A stretch of DNA of 23,306 bases from Candidatus Uhrbacteria bacterium (GCA_016205975.1 JACQSK010000017.1:1-23306), one strand, 5' to 3'. Shown: positions 1 to 8,387, counted from the stretch's first letter. Program-made: numbers and translations. The notes: generated by a model from the sequence alone, not told the origin.

Positions 1-1501
<1,501 letters not shown>

Positions 1502-1576
1502 TGTCTAGACAGGAGTCTAGACTCTGATATTTGTAAGGAATGTACGTTGCAATCACACAATAGATAAGTTGTGTGA
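1502..1576 (-). promoter_or_regulatory. Hairpins in the 16S precursor leader
   Basis: The leader just upstream of 16S holds two inverted repeats. TCACACAA (1553-1560) pairs with TTGTGTGA (1569-1576) around an 8-nt loop. The palindrome GTCTAGAC occurs twice (1503-1510 and 1515-1522), 4 nt apart, so the copies can also pair with each other. They probably take part in precursor folding or processing. The matching 3' trailer is outside the window, so pairing across 16S cannot be checked. Confidence 0.5.
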
Positions 1577-1698
1577 CTCATTTGGTAGATTTGGTTTGGT
1601 TCAGTTGTAAGGATCGCGCGAAGCTACATTTTAAAACCCTCTTGAGCCGAAGCCCACGAGAGCTTTGCGAGGGGCATCTATTTGTAACTTGCGGCCGC

Positions 1699-1727
1699 AT
1701 TGTAGGAAAAGCCCGTAATCGTGTCAA
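1699..1727 (-). promoter_or_regulatory. Sigma-70-type promoter of the 16S rRNA gene
   Basis: On the minus strand, TTGACA (1727-1722) and TACAAT (1704-1699) are separated by exactly 17 nt. This is a near-consensus promoter about 200 nt upstream of the mature 16S 5' end, the usual distance for an rRNA leader. Transcription would start near 1692. Confidence 0.8.
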
Positions 1728-1774
1728 GGCCAGTTGAAGGGTGGTTGGGGAAAGTCGGTGGATAGCCCTATTCG

Positions 1775-1803
1775 TTGACGGAGCTGGCGATTTTGGCTAT
1801 GAT
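1775..1803 (+). promoter_or_regulatory. Promoter of khpA
   Basis: TTGACG (1775-1780) and TATGAT (1798-1803) are 17 nt apart, with a predicted start near 1810, about 100 nt before khpA. It is back to back with the rRNA promoter (1699-1727). No gene was seen in the rest of 1502-1908. Confidence 0.65.
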
Positions 1804-1908
1804 TGAGGCGTTCGTGATTCTCGTCTCTGGCGCGCAGCTCATGCCGCAGGTCGACAGGAAAGACAAGGGTCAAGACAGGTGAAAATCGTAAGACAAGAAG
1901 CAACTGAT

Positions 1909-2268
1909 ATGGCTGACAAGCTTTTCGACCAGGAGTTCGTCGAATACGTCGTCCGCGCCATCGTCAATCATCCAGATGACGTGCGCACGGAGCGGATCGT
2001 TGACGAACGCGGCGTGCTCATCACTCTTCACATCAATCAAGAGGACATGGGCTACGTCATCGGTCGCCAGGGCCAGACCGCCCGTGCGGTCCGCACGCTG
2101 CTCAAGATTGTTGGCGCCAAAGAGAACGCGCGCGTCAACTTGAAGATCTATGAGCCAGAAGGTTCCCGCCGTCCGCCTCGTGAGCCGCGCGAAGATCGCG
2201 ACGACCGAGGACCGCGCGACACCTTCCGCGGATCCGACGACACGTCTGTAGACGATCTGGGGATCTAG
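1909..2268 (+). CDS. khpA: KhpA-type KH-domain RNA-binding protein
   Basis: This is a small cytoplasmic RNA-binding protein of the KhpA (YlqC) family; in Firmicutes KhpA works with KhpB on RNAs linked to cell elongation and division. A single KH domain fills roughly the first 80 residues, with the GxxG loop as GRQG in GYVIGRQGQTARAVRTLL, followed by NARVNLKIYEP. The remaining ~35 residues form an Arg/Asp/Pro-rich tail that looks disordered and is longer than in most KhpA proteins. I chose the ATG at 1909 because family members start at about this point (MADKLFDQEFVEYVV). An in-frame GTG at 1879 would add ten residues and has AAGGG upstream, so it cannot be excluded. The next gene is trmD, matching the classic khpA-trmD neighbourhood, but rpsP is about 14.5 kb away and rimM is not seen. 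Confidence 0.92.
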   Translation: MADKLFDQEFVEYVVRAIVNHPDDVRTERIVDERGVLITLHINQEDMGYVIGRQGQTARAVRTLLKIVGAKENARVNLKIYEPEGSRRPPREPREDRDDRGPRDTFRGSDDTSVDDLGI

Positions 2269-2279
2269 ATCAAAAAAGA

Positions 2280-2310
2280 AAAACCAGTTACCCTAGTGGT
2301 AGCTGGTTTT
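2280..2310 (+). terminator. Hairpin with U-tract between khpA and trmD
   Basis: AAAACCAGTTACC (2280-2292) pairs with GGTAGCTGGTTTT (2298-2310) around a 5-nt loop, giving 13 pairs with one G·U. The right arm ends in TTTT followed by GTT. It looks like an intrinsic terminator for khpA, but the trmD ATG is only 3 nt beyond the stem. It may therefore also work as an attenuator or set how trmD is initiated. Confidence 0.65.
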
Positions 2311-2313
2311 GTT

Positions 2314-2991
2314 ATGACAAGAAAGAAAAAACAATTTGACGTGATTACGATCTTCCCCGAAGTCGTCGAGCCGTATGTCCAGGCGTCTATTTTGGGTCGG
2401 GCGCAGAAGGCGAAGCTCATCGACGTCCGTTCGTATCAGCTGCGCGACTGGGCGACGGACAAACATCACAAAGTTGATGACACACCGTATGGCGGGGGCC
2501 CTGGGATGGTGATGAAGGTGGACGTGTTTGAGAGGGCGGTGGAGGGCGTGAGGGCGCAAAGGAAGACAAAGGGCGCAAAGGGGAGAAGGGTCAGAGTGAT
2601 TCTTACCAGCGCCTCAGGGAGGACATTCACTCAAAAAGATGCAAAGCGTCTCGCCAAGTATGATCAGCTCATTTTTCTGTGCGGGCGCTATGAGGGGGTC
2701 GATCATCGCGTAGAGGAACACGTCGCGGACGAGACGTTCTCGATCGGCAACTATGTCCTCACGGGCGGCGAGCTGCCGGCGCTTGTGATGCTCGATGCCA
2801 TTGCGCGGCTGGTGCCCGGCGTCATTGAAAAAGAATCTCTCGTGCGCGAGAGTCATGGCGAAGAAGGCTACCTCGAGCACCCGCAGTACACCAAACCTCC
2901 CGTGTACAAAAAATGGAAGGTGCCAGACGTCCTGCTCTCAGGCGATCACAAAAAAATTGAGGAGTGGCGAAAAGAAAACCGGCGGCCCTGA
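2314..2991 (+). CDS. trmD: tRNA (guanine-37-N1)-methyltransferase TrmD
   Basis: TrmD uses S-adenosylmethionine to methylate N1 of G37 next to the anticodon, which prevents +1 frameshifting. The 225-residue length is normal for the family. Visible motifs are FDVITIFPE at the start, PYGGGPGM (about residues 57-64), GRYEGVD (about 124-130) and the trefoil-knot SAM site SIGNYVLTGGELPALVMLD (about 143-161). The ATG at 2314 fits the family start; no Shine-Dalgarno sequence precedes it, only the 3' arm of a hairpin. Residues about 80-92 (RAQRKTKGAKGRR) replace what is normally a short linker and are encoded by a purine-rich repeat (2551-2590) that also occurs in smc and in the gene at 20284. The catalytic core looks intact. 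Confidence 0.97.
   Translation: MTRKKKQFDVITIFPEVVEPYVQASILGRAQKAKLIDVRSYQLRDWATDKHHKVDDTPYGGGPGMVMKVDVFERAVEGVRAQRKTKGAKGRRVRVILTSASGRTFTQKDAKRLAKYDQLIFLCGRYEGVDHRVEEHVADETFSIGNYVLTGGELPALVMLDAIARLVPGVIEKESLVRESHGEEGYLEHPQYTKPPVYKKWKVPDVLLSGDHKKIEEWRKENRRP
2551..2590 (+). repeat. Purine-rich ~10-nt repeat inside trmD
   Basis: Tandem variants of GGGCGCAAAG and GGAAGACAAAG lie in-frame within trmD. Nearly the same string occurs at 20416-20455, and a relative at 10883-10935. It has no stop codon in any of the three sense frames. Confidence 0.75.
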
Positions 2992-3003
2992 GGGTCGCCG
3001 TTT
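2977..3003. terminator. Bidirectional terminator between trmD and the minus-strand gene at 3028
   Basis: CGGCGGCCC (2980-2988) pairs with GGGTCGCCG (2992-3000) with one G·U; the TGA stop of trmD forms the 3-nt loop. The plus strand continues TTTGCGTTGCT. The minus strand continues GGTTTTCTTTTC, so termination is plausible for both converging units. Confidence 0.65.
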
Positions 3004-3027
3004 GCGTTGCTGTACGGTCGTGAGATG

Positions 3028-3345
3028 TCACCAGACGACGGAGATGTTTTCCAAGATCCAGCCGTCGCGCTCGAAGCGTCCGAGCGTCGGGGTGATGCCC
3101 CGGCTCTCGATCTCATGGGCGAGCTCGCGCAGGACGTAGAAGCGGCCGCGTCGTTGGCGCAGGTGACCGAGTTCCATCCAGTGACGGAAGAGCTGCTCTG
3201 CGTCGAGGCTCGGGTCGCACTTCCTCGTGAGACTCACGACCTCCTCGCGGGTCATGGGGGTATGACGGAGATCCTCCACCGCGTGGAAAATCGTCAACAG
3301 GACGTCGGGGTGCTCGGGCATCTCAGGCAAGGACGAGTGAGACAT
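3028..3345 (-). CDS. Small protein of unknown function, possibly winged-helix-like
   Basis: I do not recognise this 105-residue protein. It is predicted to be largely helical and ends in a short basic strand-like segment (LRQRRGRFYVLRELAHEIESRG), which resembles the helix-turn-helix plus wing layout of small winged-helix proteins; this is only a resemblance. The ATG at 3345 has GGAG 5 nt upstream. It lies 21 nt downstream of the 312-residue gene at 3367-4305 on the same strand, so the two are probably one operon read from the promoter at 4335-4363. The region is GC-rich, which creates a 525-codon open frame on the opposite strand (3007-4584) that I regard as a shadow. Confidence 0.75.
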   Translation of the reverse strand: MSHSSLPEMPEHPDVLLTIFHAVEDLRHTPMTREEVVSLTRKCDPSLDAEQLFRHWMELGHLRQRRGRFYVLRELAHEIESRGITPTLGRFERDGWILENISVVW

Positions 3346-3366
3346 GCGTTCTCCGAAGGTCAGGGT

Positions 3367-4305
3367 TCAGGGAGGGGACAGGTGATGGTCCGCGAGGTAG
3401 GCGTCGATGGCGCGGGCGATTTCCCGCGGATCGCGAGTCGATCCTCGGCCGCGGGCGTTGCCGTAGACCGTGTCGCCGCCGCCGAAGAGCACATCCGGAT
3501 CTTCGTCTTGATTCAGCGCCTCGGCAATTTCGGGGACAGGGAACCAGTAGATGAAGGGCGAGTAGCGACACAGCGTATACACCCACCGGTCTTCGGGCGT
3601 CTGCCGCGCCGAGACGAACGCGCGCAGTCCGCGGCGCGCCATCTTCATGCGACAGTGGGGCCCGTACTCTCGGACGATCTCGTAGCCGGAACCACGATAC
3701 AGCGTTTCGTAAGCGTCCTGAATGGGAGCACTTTCGCCACGGCCAGCCACGAAGTCGCCGATGCGGCCCTCCACGTCGGCGAGCACGCGCAAGTGTTCGC
3801 TTGCGACCTTGCGGTCGATGGCCCCCGTGAGCCGGTATTCCCAGTAGGCCTCGAACATCCATGCGGCTTTGCCGATGATGTCGATCTCGCCGGGCAGGTC
3901 GATGAGGCCGCTGCGCTTGTCCATCATTCCCACCAGCCAGAACAGTCGGTTCACGGCCGAGCCGAGCTTGGGCTTGACGATCCACGGGTGATCCAAGGCG
4001 AACTTGGACAGGGCTACGTCCGGATCGTTGTCGTTCATGAACACGTGGGTATCCCGTGCGTCGCTCTCCAGCAGCTCCAGCAGACCGTCGTGGATGGCCT
4101 CGCGGACTTGCTCAGCCGAGCACAGCATGGCGATGCGCGTGGGGCCGCGGTGGTGGTCGAAGTTGAAGTGCAGGCTCGCGAGGTCGAAGGACGGAGGTCC
4201 GTCCACGAACCCGTCGACCGCGATCGACCGCTCGGGCGTCTCCCGGCAGAAGGCCTCCCAACTCATCGGAGGTCTCGTCGGTTCCATGTGGTAGATGATC
4301 GGCAC
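3367..4305 (-). CDS. Uncharacterised protein with an N-terminal NFDHH motif
   Basis: The N-terminal part (about residues 30-65) reads FVDGPPSFDLASLHFNFDHH, then RGPTRIAMLCSAEQV. The NFDHH motif recalls the metal-binding DHH of phosphoesterases, and I know it from a loose group of uncharacterised bacterial proteins, but the rest does not match a DHH/DHHA1 enzyme. A FMNDNDPDVALSKFALDH segment (about 90-107) adds more possible metal ligands. The C-terminal half has aromatic-rich YSPFIYWFPVPEIAEALN and a Gly/Arg-rich stretch. The GTG at 4305 is chosen because AGGAG lies 8 nt upstream; the next ATG (4287) lacks a ribosome site. It is the first gene of a two-gene operon with 3028-3345. A hydrolase acting on a phosphorylated or nucleotide substrate is a guess. 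Confidence 0.8.
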   Translation of the reverse strand: MPIIYHMEPTRPPMSWEAFCRETPERSIAVDGFVDGPPSFDLASLHFNFDHHRGPTRIAMLCSAEQVREAIHDGLLELLESDARDTHVFMNDNDPDVALSKFALDHPWIVKPKLGSAVNRLFWLVGMMDKRSGLIDLPGEIDIIGKAAWMFEAYWEYRLTGAIDRKVASEHLRVLADVEGRIGDFVAGRGESAPIQDAYETLYRGSGYEIVREYGPHCRMKMARRGLRAFVSARQTPEDRWVYTLCRYSPFIYWFPVPEIAEALNQDEDPDVLFGGGDTVYGNARGRGSTRDPREIARAIDAYLADHHLSPP

Positions 4306-4334
4306 GATGCACGCTCCTATGCTGGCGGTGTGGA

Positions 4335-4363
4335 AGCATACGCGAAACGACTCTGGGCGTCAA
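4335..4363 (-). promoter_or_regulatory. Promoter of the 4305-3028 operon
   Basis: On the minus strand TTGACG (4363-4358) and TATGCT (4340-4335) are 17 nt apart, giving a start near 4328 and a leader of about 20 nt carrying AGGAG. Its -35 box lies just upstream of the -10 box of the divergent gene at 4391, so the two promoters probably compete. Confidence 0.7.
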
Positions 4364-4376
4364 GGGAAAAATCCGC

Positions 4377-4382
4377 TACACT
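4377..4382 (+). promoter_or_regulatory. -10 box 8 nt before the cyclase-like gene
   Basis: TACACT ends 8 nt before the ATG at 4391, so the transcript would start at or within about 2 nt of the start codon (leaderless). No good -35 is visible. The layout matches those before smc, the antitoxin and the m5C methyltransferase. Confidence 0.45.
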
Positions 4383-4390
4383 ACTCCTGT

Positions 4391-5080
4391 ATGTCATCCT
4401 TTCTTCTTGTCTCGTTGGTCCTGTTTGCGATCTGGCTCATGACCATGCTCTTCTGGGAGGAGACGCGGCGCGAACAGGTGGTGATGAGCATCGTGGGACT
4501 CGTGCTCTCGCCCGGCATCCTCCTGCTTGTGGCAAGCGATTATCGCCGCGCGGCCGAGAGTGGCGCTTCGGCCATCGGTATTGAGGATTTGATTTTTGCC
4601 TTCTCACTGTTCGGGATCTCGGCGGTGATCTACCAGGCGCTGATCGGACGCCACGCGCACAAGCTGCATCTGAGCCGGTTCGATCCCTCGCACCCCACGC
4701 ACTGGGTCGGACGCCTCATCCTCGTCTTGGGCCTATGGGCCTTCGCGTCCCTGTTGCTCATCTCCGTCTTCGCACTCTCGACGATAGACGCGCTCATCGC
4801 GGGAGGCTTGCTCCTTGGCATGTACATCATAGCCGATCGCCATGACTTGCTTGTGAATGCCGTCTTGTCCAGCTTGTTTACCGCGGCTCTGGTCTTCATC
4901 ACGGAACAGCTTTTCTTCGTGCGCCTGTTCCCCGCGGACGCGGCGGCCTTCTGGCAGTGGGACGCTGTCTCTTCGTTTGTGGTCGGCGGCATCCCGCTGG
5001 AGGAACTGGTCTGGGCCGCGGTCGTGGGCTTCACGATTGGGCCGATGTATGAGTGGCTCAGACAGTATAAGATTCGATAA
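4391..5080 (+). CDS. Lycopene-cyclase-domain-like integral membrane protein
   Basis: This is a very hydrophobic 229-residue protein with about seven predicted membrane spans. Two segments resemble the repeated P-x-E-E motif of the CrtYc/CrtYd (CarR-type) lycopene cyclase domain: IGIEDLIFAFSLFGIS (about residues 62-77) and IPLEELVWAAVVGFTIGP (about 199-216), about 137 residues apart. That duplicated layout fits a fused two-domain cyclase, whose known role is closing the ends of lycopene in the membrane. No other carotenoid gene is in the window, so the substrate is open and another membrane enzyme of similar fold is possible. The ATG at 4391 is preferred over upstream in-frame codons (from 4295), which lie in promoter sequence. 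Its stop is 4 nt from the Hsp20 start, so the two are probably co-transcribed. Confidence 0.85.
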   Translation: MSSFLLVSLVLFAIWLMTMLFWEETRREQVVMSIVGLVLSPGILLLVASDYRRAAESGASAIGIEDLIFAFSLFGISAVIYQALIGRHAHKLHLSRFDPSHPTHWVGRLILVLGLWAFASLLLISVFALSTIDALIAGGLLLGMYIIADRHDLLVNAVLSSLFTAALVFITEQLFFVRLFPADAAAFWQWDAVSSFVVGGIPLEELVWAAVVGFTIGPMYEWLRQYKIR

Positions 5081-5084
5081 AGGT

Positions 5085-5471
5085 ATGGAACCTCGTGAGT
5101 CCACGTTCCAAGCGTCCGACTGGCTTTCCTTAAATGAGGGACGGCTTTCGGTTGATGTTCTGGAGAACGCGCAAGAAATTGTGGTGCGCTCGGCGATTGC
5201 CGGCGTGCGCGCTGAGGACCTGGAAATCAATCTCTCAGAGGACACGCTTACCATCCGCGGCACGCGTGAGCACGGCTGTGAAGAAGAGACGCAGGGCGAC
5301 GTGCATGTGCAGGAGTGCCACTGGGGATCGTTCTCGCGCACCATCATCTTGCCCACGCGCATTGACCCAGCGAGTGTCGACGCCGTCTTGAAGCGCGGTA
5401 TCTTGACGATCCGCATGAAGAAGGTTGAAATAGATCGCAACGTGCCCATCCTTGAACTCGACGATGTATGA
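5085..5471 (+). CDS. Small heat-shock protein, Hsp20/alpha-crystallin family
   Basis: This 128-residue ATP-independent holdase chaperone would bind unfolding proteins in the cytoplasm. It has a short N-terminal arm, an alpha-crystallin domain over about residues 18-115 (beginning LSVDVLENAQEIVVRSAIAGV), the conserved GILTIRMKK near the domain end, and a C-terminal VPIL (about 121-124) matching the I-x-I oligomerisation motif. The ATG at 5085 lies 4 nt after the stop of the cyclase-like gene, with AAAGG almost touching it. Its stop overlaps the start of the VanW gene in an ATGA arrangement (5468-5471), which suggests translational coupling. Pairing a chaperone with an envelope protein is suggestive, but no functional link can be shown. 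Confidence 0.95.
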   Translation: MEPRESTFQASDWLSLNEGRLSVDVLENAQEIVVRSAIAGVRAEDLEINLSEDTLTIRGTREHGCEEETQGDVHVQECHWGSFSRTIILPTRIDPASVDAVLKRGILTIRMKKVEIDRNVPILELDDV

Positions 5472-7363
5472 CTTTGCCTTCCCCTGACCATGAGTCCATC
5501 CTCTCGGCGCCTGCGTCGGGAGGTTTTTGGACTCCTGTGAGGATCCTCATCGCCGCGCTCGTGGCCGTGGTGGCCGTCTCCTCCGGCGCGTACGTGTGGG
5601 CGCAATCGTACGACGGGAAAATCCCGCCGCGCATGAGCGTGGCAGGACGTGCCGTGGGAGGGCAAGACCCCGAGACGGTTCGTGCGCTCTTGCAGGAGCG
5701 CGTAGACGCGATCCTGGTGGACGGCATTCCTCTCACAGTCGAAGGCGAGACAAAAAATCTGACCCTTGCCACCTTCGTGTCGGGCGACCTCATTGAAGAC
5801 GTTGAGTTTGATGTGGAGGCTCTCCTCACGGCCCTCATGGCAAGCCATCACGAGAATCCACTTGTTGATACGCTTCGTATGCTCTCGCGTGCCGCATGGG
5901 GGAGTGACGTGCAGACGGTTTTCACTCTGGAGGAAGAGCGCATCAAACAACGCGCGCGGGAATTGTTTCCAGACAGAGAGATCCTCTCGCAGGACGCCGC
6001 GTTTGCGATCACGCCCAGCGGTGAGGACTGGGTCATCGATGTCGTGGAGGGACGTGCCGGCCGTGAGTTTGTCTGGGAACCTTTTCTGGTTGAACTGAAT
6101 GCCCGCCTGTCGCGCTTGGACGGCTCGGGGCTTGCTCTGTCGCTTGCGGATGCCACACCCGAGGTTTCCTTGGAGCTTGCCGCCTCTCAGGCGGAGCAGG
6201 CGCGCGCGGCGCTTCTTGGCGCCCCGTATTCAGCGACGCTCTCAGACGAGGATCGCACGTGGAGCATGACCTCCCAAGACCTTGTGGGGATGCTTGCGCC
6301 AGGGAATGACGGCGCGATTATCTTGAAGGAGTCCGCCTTTGAGGAGTGGGCGAGCTCGCTTCTGAGTGAAGTGAATCAAGCCACGCAGGACGCGCGGCTG
6401 GTCGTTGAGAATGGACGCGTGACAGAGTTCGTGGAGAGCCGTGCGGGGAAGTCCGTCGATGAGGACGCGCTCATGTTGGCGCTTACCGTGCGCGTGCGTT
6501 CCGTAAACACGCAGCCCGTTGAGCTCATCGTGAACACGCAGGAGCCGGCGGTGAAGACCAGCGAGGTGAACGACTTGGGCATTGCGGAAGTCCTGGGCGT
6601 GGGAATGTCGAGCTACCGTGGGAGCCCAACCAATCGGCGCGCCAACATCCAAAATGGTGTGAGGCTCTTGAACGGCATCTTAATCGCGCCCGGAGAGACC
6701 TTCTCGCTCCTCTCCGCCCTCTCGCCCTTCACCACGGACAACGGTTACCTGCCCGAGCTCGTCATCAAGGGCGACAAGATCACTCCAGAGCTCGGCGGCG
6801 GCTTGTGTCAGATCGGCACCACGACGTTTCGCGCCGCCATGAACGCGGGACTGCCGATTGTCGAGCGGCAAAACCACTCGTTGGTCGTTTCCTATTACAA
6901 CGATCCCAGCAACGGCAACCCTGGCACGGATGCGACCATTTACGAGCCGGCGCCGGACTTTAAGTTTTTGAATGACACGGGAAATTACATTCTTTTTCAA
7001 GCGGAAAATCTCACAAGCACACAGGATTTGCGCTTTACCTTCTGGGGGACCAGCGATGGCCGCGCGGGCTCCTACTCGCCGCCCGTGGTCGAGCGTTGGA
7101 TTCCGGTAGGGGAGACGTCTCTCATCGAGACGACCGACCTGGAACCAGGAGAGAAAAAATGTCAGGCCGCTCACGTCGGAGCCGACGCGTCATTCGTGTA
7201 CACGGTCGTGAAGGCCGACGGTCAGATTGAAGAGACGACGTTCACGTCTCACTACCGTCCGCTGCCGGAGATTTGTCTGGTGGGCGTGGAGGAGGAAGCA
7301 GTAGATCCAGGCGACAACCTGGGCGAATCTTCAACCGTCGAAAGCGAACCGACAACAGAATAA
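5468..7363 (+). CDS. VanW-family membrane-anchored envelope protein
   Basis: This 631-residue protein has a cytoplasmic N-terminus, one membrane anchor (about residues 23-45) and a large external part. Residues about 50-370 look like a YoaR-type region: two related segments of putative peptidoglycan-binding modules (for example ISVAGR-like MSVAGRAVGG near 57-66). The VanW domain follows at about 378-535, with NRRANIQNGVRLLNG, APGETFSLL, GGGLCQIGTTTFRAA and ERQNHS as landmarks. The C-terminus is acidic and low in complexity. VanW was named from vancomycin-resistance clusters, but its biochemical role is unknown; an envelope function is inferred. The ATG overlaps the stop of the Hsp20 gene. No clear plus-strand terminator follows. 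Confidence 0.93.
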   Translation: MTLPSPDHESILSAPASGGFWTPVRILIAALVAVVAVSSGAYVWAQSYDGKIPPRMSVAGRAVGGQDPETVRALLQERVDAILVDGIPLTVEGETKNLTLATFVSGDLIEDVEFDVEALLTALMASHHENPLVDTLRMLSRAAWGSDVQTVFTLEEERIKQRARELFPDREILSQDAAFAITPSGEDWVIDVVEGRAGREFVWEPFLVELNARLSRLDGSGLALSLADATPEVSLELAASQAEQARAALLGAPYSATLSDEDRTWSMTSQDLVGMLAPGNDGAIILKESAFEEWASSLLSEVNQATQDARLVVENGRVTEFVESRAGKSVDEDALMLALTVRVRSVNTQPVELIVNTQEPAVKTSEVNDLGIAEVLGVGMSSYRGSPTNRRANIQNGVRLLNGILIAPGETFSLLSALSPFTTDNGYLPELVIKGDKITPELGGGLCQIGTTTFRAAMNAGLPIVERQNHSLVVSYYNDPSNGNPGTDATIYEPAPDFKFLNDTGNYILFQAENLTSTQDLRFTFWGTSDGRAGSYSPPVVERWIPVGETSLIETTDLEPGEKKCQAAHVGADASFVYTVVKADGQIEETTFTSHYRPLPEICLVGVEEEAVDPGDNLGESSTVESEPTTE

Positions 7364-7367
7364 TTTT

Positions 7368-7376
7368 TTATCCACA
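7368..7376 (+). other. Single perfect DnaA-box sequence
   Basis: TTATCCACA matches the DnaA-box consensus exactly, just after the VanW stop. Only one perfect copy was seen nearby, and dnaA/dnaN are not in the window, so this is not enough to call an origin; it may be chance. Confidence 0.2.
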
Positions 7377-7423
7377 GAATTGCTTGCGCACATCTGCGCG
7401 TCACGCGTAAGATCGATGTGTTG

Positions 7424-7454
7424 AAAAAGAAAAACGATCCGCGCGTGGCGAATC
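7424..7454 (-). terminator. Intrinsic terminator of the 6S-like RNA
   Basis: On the minus strand GATTCGC and GCGGATC (7454-7448 and 7442-7436) form a 7-bp stem with one G·U and a 5-nt loop, followed by GTTTTTCTTTTTC. Confidence 0.65.
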
Positions 7455-7615
7455 ATTTTGCTCATTCCAGAAAGTGACCTGCAGGCAAGAAATTTCATGC
7501 GGGGATAGATCGAGTCCGAAAACCTGATGTATCCACGCAGTGAAATCCCATGCTTGTCGTGCCTGCAGATCACTGCCTGAAATGGAGGACAGAATAAGAA
7601 GCGACTTGAGAGTAA
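7424..7615 (-). ncRNA. Candidate 6S-like small RNA
   Basis: The 400-nt gap between the VanW gene and clpP holds a complete small transcription unit on the minus strand: a consensus promoter (7622-7650), about 190 nt of RNA and an intrinsic terminator (7424-7454). Long imperfect arms (about 7461-7487 and 7560-7587, including CTGCAGGCA/TGCCTGCAG exactly) close a rod. Inside is an asymmetric bubble (13 nt against 4 nt), then ATTTCA/TGAAAT and GCGtGGATA/TATCCcCGC stems and an apical loop. A closing stem, central bubble and apical stem at about 190 nt are what is known of 6S RNA, which binds sigma-70 RNA polymerase as an open-promoter mimic. The identity is inferred from shape only; another regulatory RNA is possible. 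Short open frames here cross the promoter and terminator and are rejected. Confidence 0.55.
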
Positions 7616-7621
7616 CGCCCA

Positions 7622-7650
7622 AGTCTACGTTGGAAAACACGAGTTGTCAA
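7622..7650 (-). promoter_or_regulatory. Promoter of the 6S-like RNA
   Basis: TTGACA (7650-7645) and TAGACT (7627-7622) are 17 nt apart on the minus strand. Transcription would begin near 7615, with no gene following in that direction before a terminator. Confidence 0.7.
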
Positions 7651-7710
7651 GCATCTTTACAGTCTCATGTTAGCTGATGGCGACAGCCTTGGCAAGAGCG
7701 CTGTTTTTTA

Positions 7711-7748
7711 TTAGAAAAACCGGAGATTTCTTGTAAACCATCCCCGGT
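7711..7748 (-). terminator. Intrinsic terminator of clpP
   Basis: On the minus strand ACCGGGGAT (7748-7740) pairs with ATCTCCGGT (7727-7719), 9 bp with one G·U and a 12-nt loop, followed by TTTTCTAA. It lies 18 nt past the clpP stop codon. Confidence 0.75.
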
Positions 7749-7765
7749 CTGTCCACGGGTTATCC

Positions 7766-8359
7766 TTAGGTGATGACCTTGTCGGTGAGTCCGTATTTGA
7801 CGGCCTCTTGCGCGGTCAGGAAATAGTCGCGCTCCGTGTCCTGTTCCACCAGCGACTTTTTTTTGCCTGTGTGTTTGGCGAGGATGTCGTTCAAACGGTC
7901 TTTGATTTTTAAGATGCGTTCGGCGTGGATTTTAATGTCCGTGGCTTGTCCTTGCACGCCGCCCAGCACCTGGTGGATCATCACCTCGGCGTTGGGGAGC
8001 GCAAAGCGTTTGCCTTTTGCGCCGGCGGCGAGCAGGACGGCGCCCATGGACGCGGCGAGTCCTACACAGATGGTCGAGACGTCCGGCTTCACGTACTGCA
8101 TGGCGTCGTAGATGGCGAGGCCTGCCGTCACCGAGCCGCCTGGAGAGTTCACGTACAGCTTAATGTCCTTGGCCTTGTCCTGGCTCTCCAGGAAGAGCAA
8201 CTGCGCGATGACCAGGTTGGCGACCGTGTCATCGATTTCCGTGCCGAGAAAAATAATGCGGTCCTTGAGCAGGCGCGAGTAGATATCGTACGCACGTTCT
8301 CCCAGGTGCGTTTTTTCAATCACGGTTGGGATGAGGATGGAGGAAGAGGTTGGGTTCAT
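7766..8359 (-). CDS. clpP: ATP-dependent Clp protease proteolytic subunit ClpP
   Basis: ClpP forms a double-heptamer serine protease chamber fed by a Clp ATPase (ClpX or ClpC, not in this window). The 197-residue length is normal. The catalytic triad is complete: Ser104 in LAASMGA, His129 in EVMIHQ and Asp178 in ERDYF, a constant offset of 6 from the E. coli numbering 98/123/172. The handle region KDRIIFLGTEI and the YVNSPGGSV oxyanion motif are present. I chose the ATG at 8359; a GTG at 8389 would overlap the -10 box and add residues unlike the family. There is no Shine-Dalgarno sequence. The gene follows the DHH phosphoesterase on the same strand, but its own extended -10 box suggests separate transcription. 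Confidence 0.97.
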   Translation of the reverse strand: MNPTSSSILIPTVIEKTHLGERAYDIYSRLLKDRIIFLGTEIDDTVANLVIAQLLFLESQDKAKDIKLYVNSPGGSVTAGLAIYDAMQYVKPDVSTICVGLAASMGAVLLAAGAKGKRFALPNAEVMIHQVLGGVQGQATDIKIHAERILKIKDRLNDILAKHTGKKKSLVEQDTERDYFLTAQEAVKYGLTDKVIT

Positions 8360-8387
8360 AGGGGATTTGCTAGGAAGGATAGACGAC

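Noticed and set aside
3007..4584. A 525-codon open frame on the plus strand
   Set aside because: It runs antisense to two genes that have promoters, ribosome sites and sensible proteins; its own product is low-complexity Val/Ala/Arg/Glu sequence typical of a GC-rich shadow frame.
7368..7376. DnaA box as evidence for a replication origin
   Set aside because: One perfect copy only; no cluster of boxes, no dnaA or dnaN nearby.
7473..7574. Inverted repeat as an integron attC or transposon end
   Set aside because: No GTTRRRY/RYYYAAC core sites, no integrase or transposase, no target duplication seen; promoter and terminator favour an RNA.
7401..7640. A 79-codon minus-strand frame in the VanW-clpP gap
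   Set aside because: Its start lies in the small RNA promoter spacer and it crosses the long inverted repeat and the terminator; no ribosome site.
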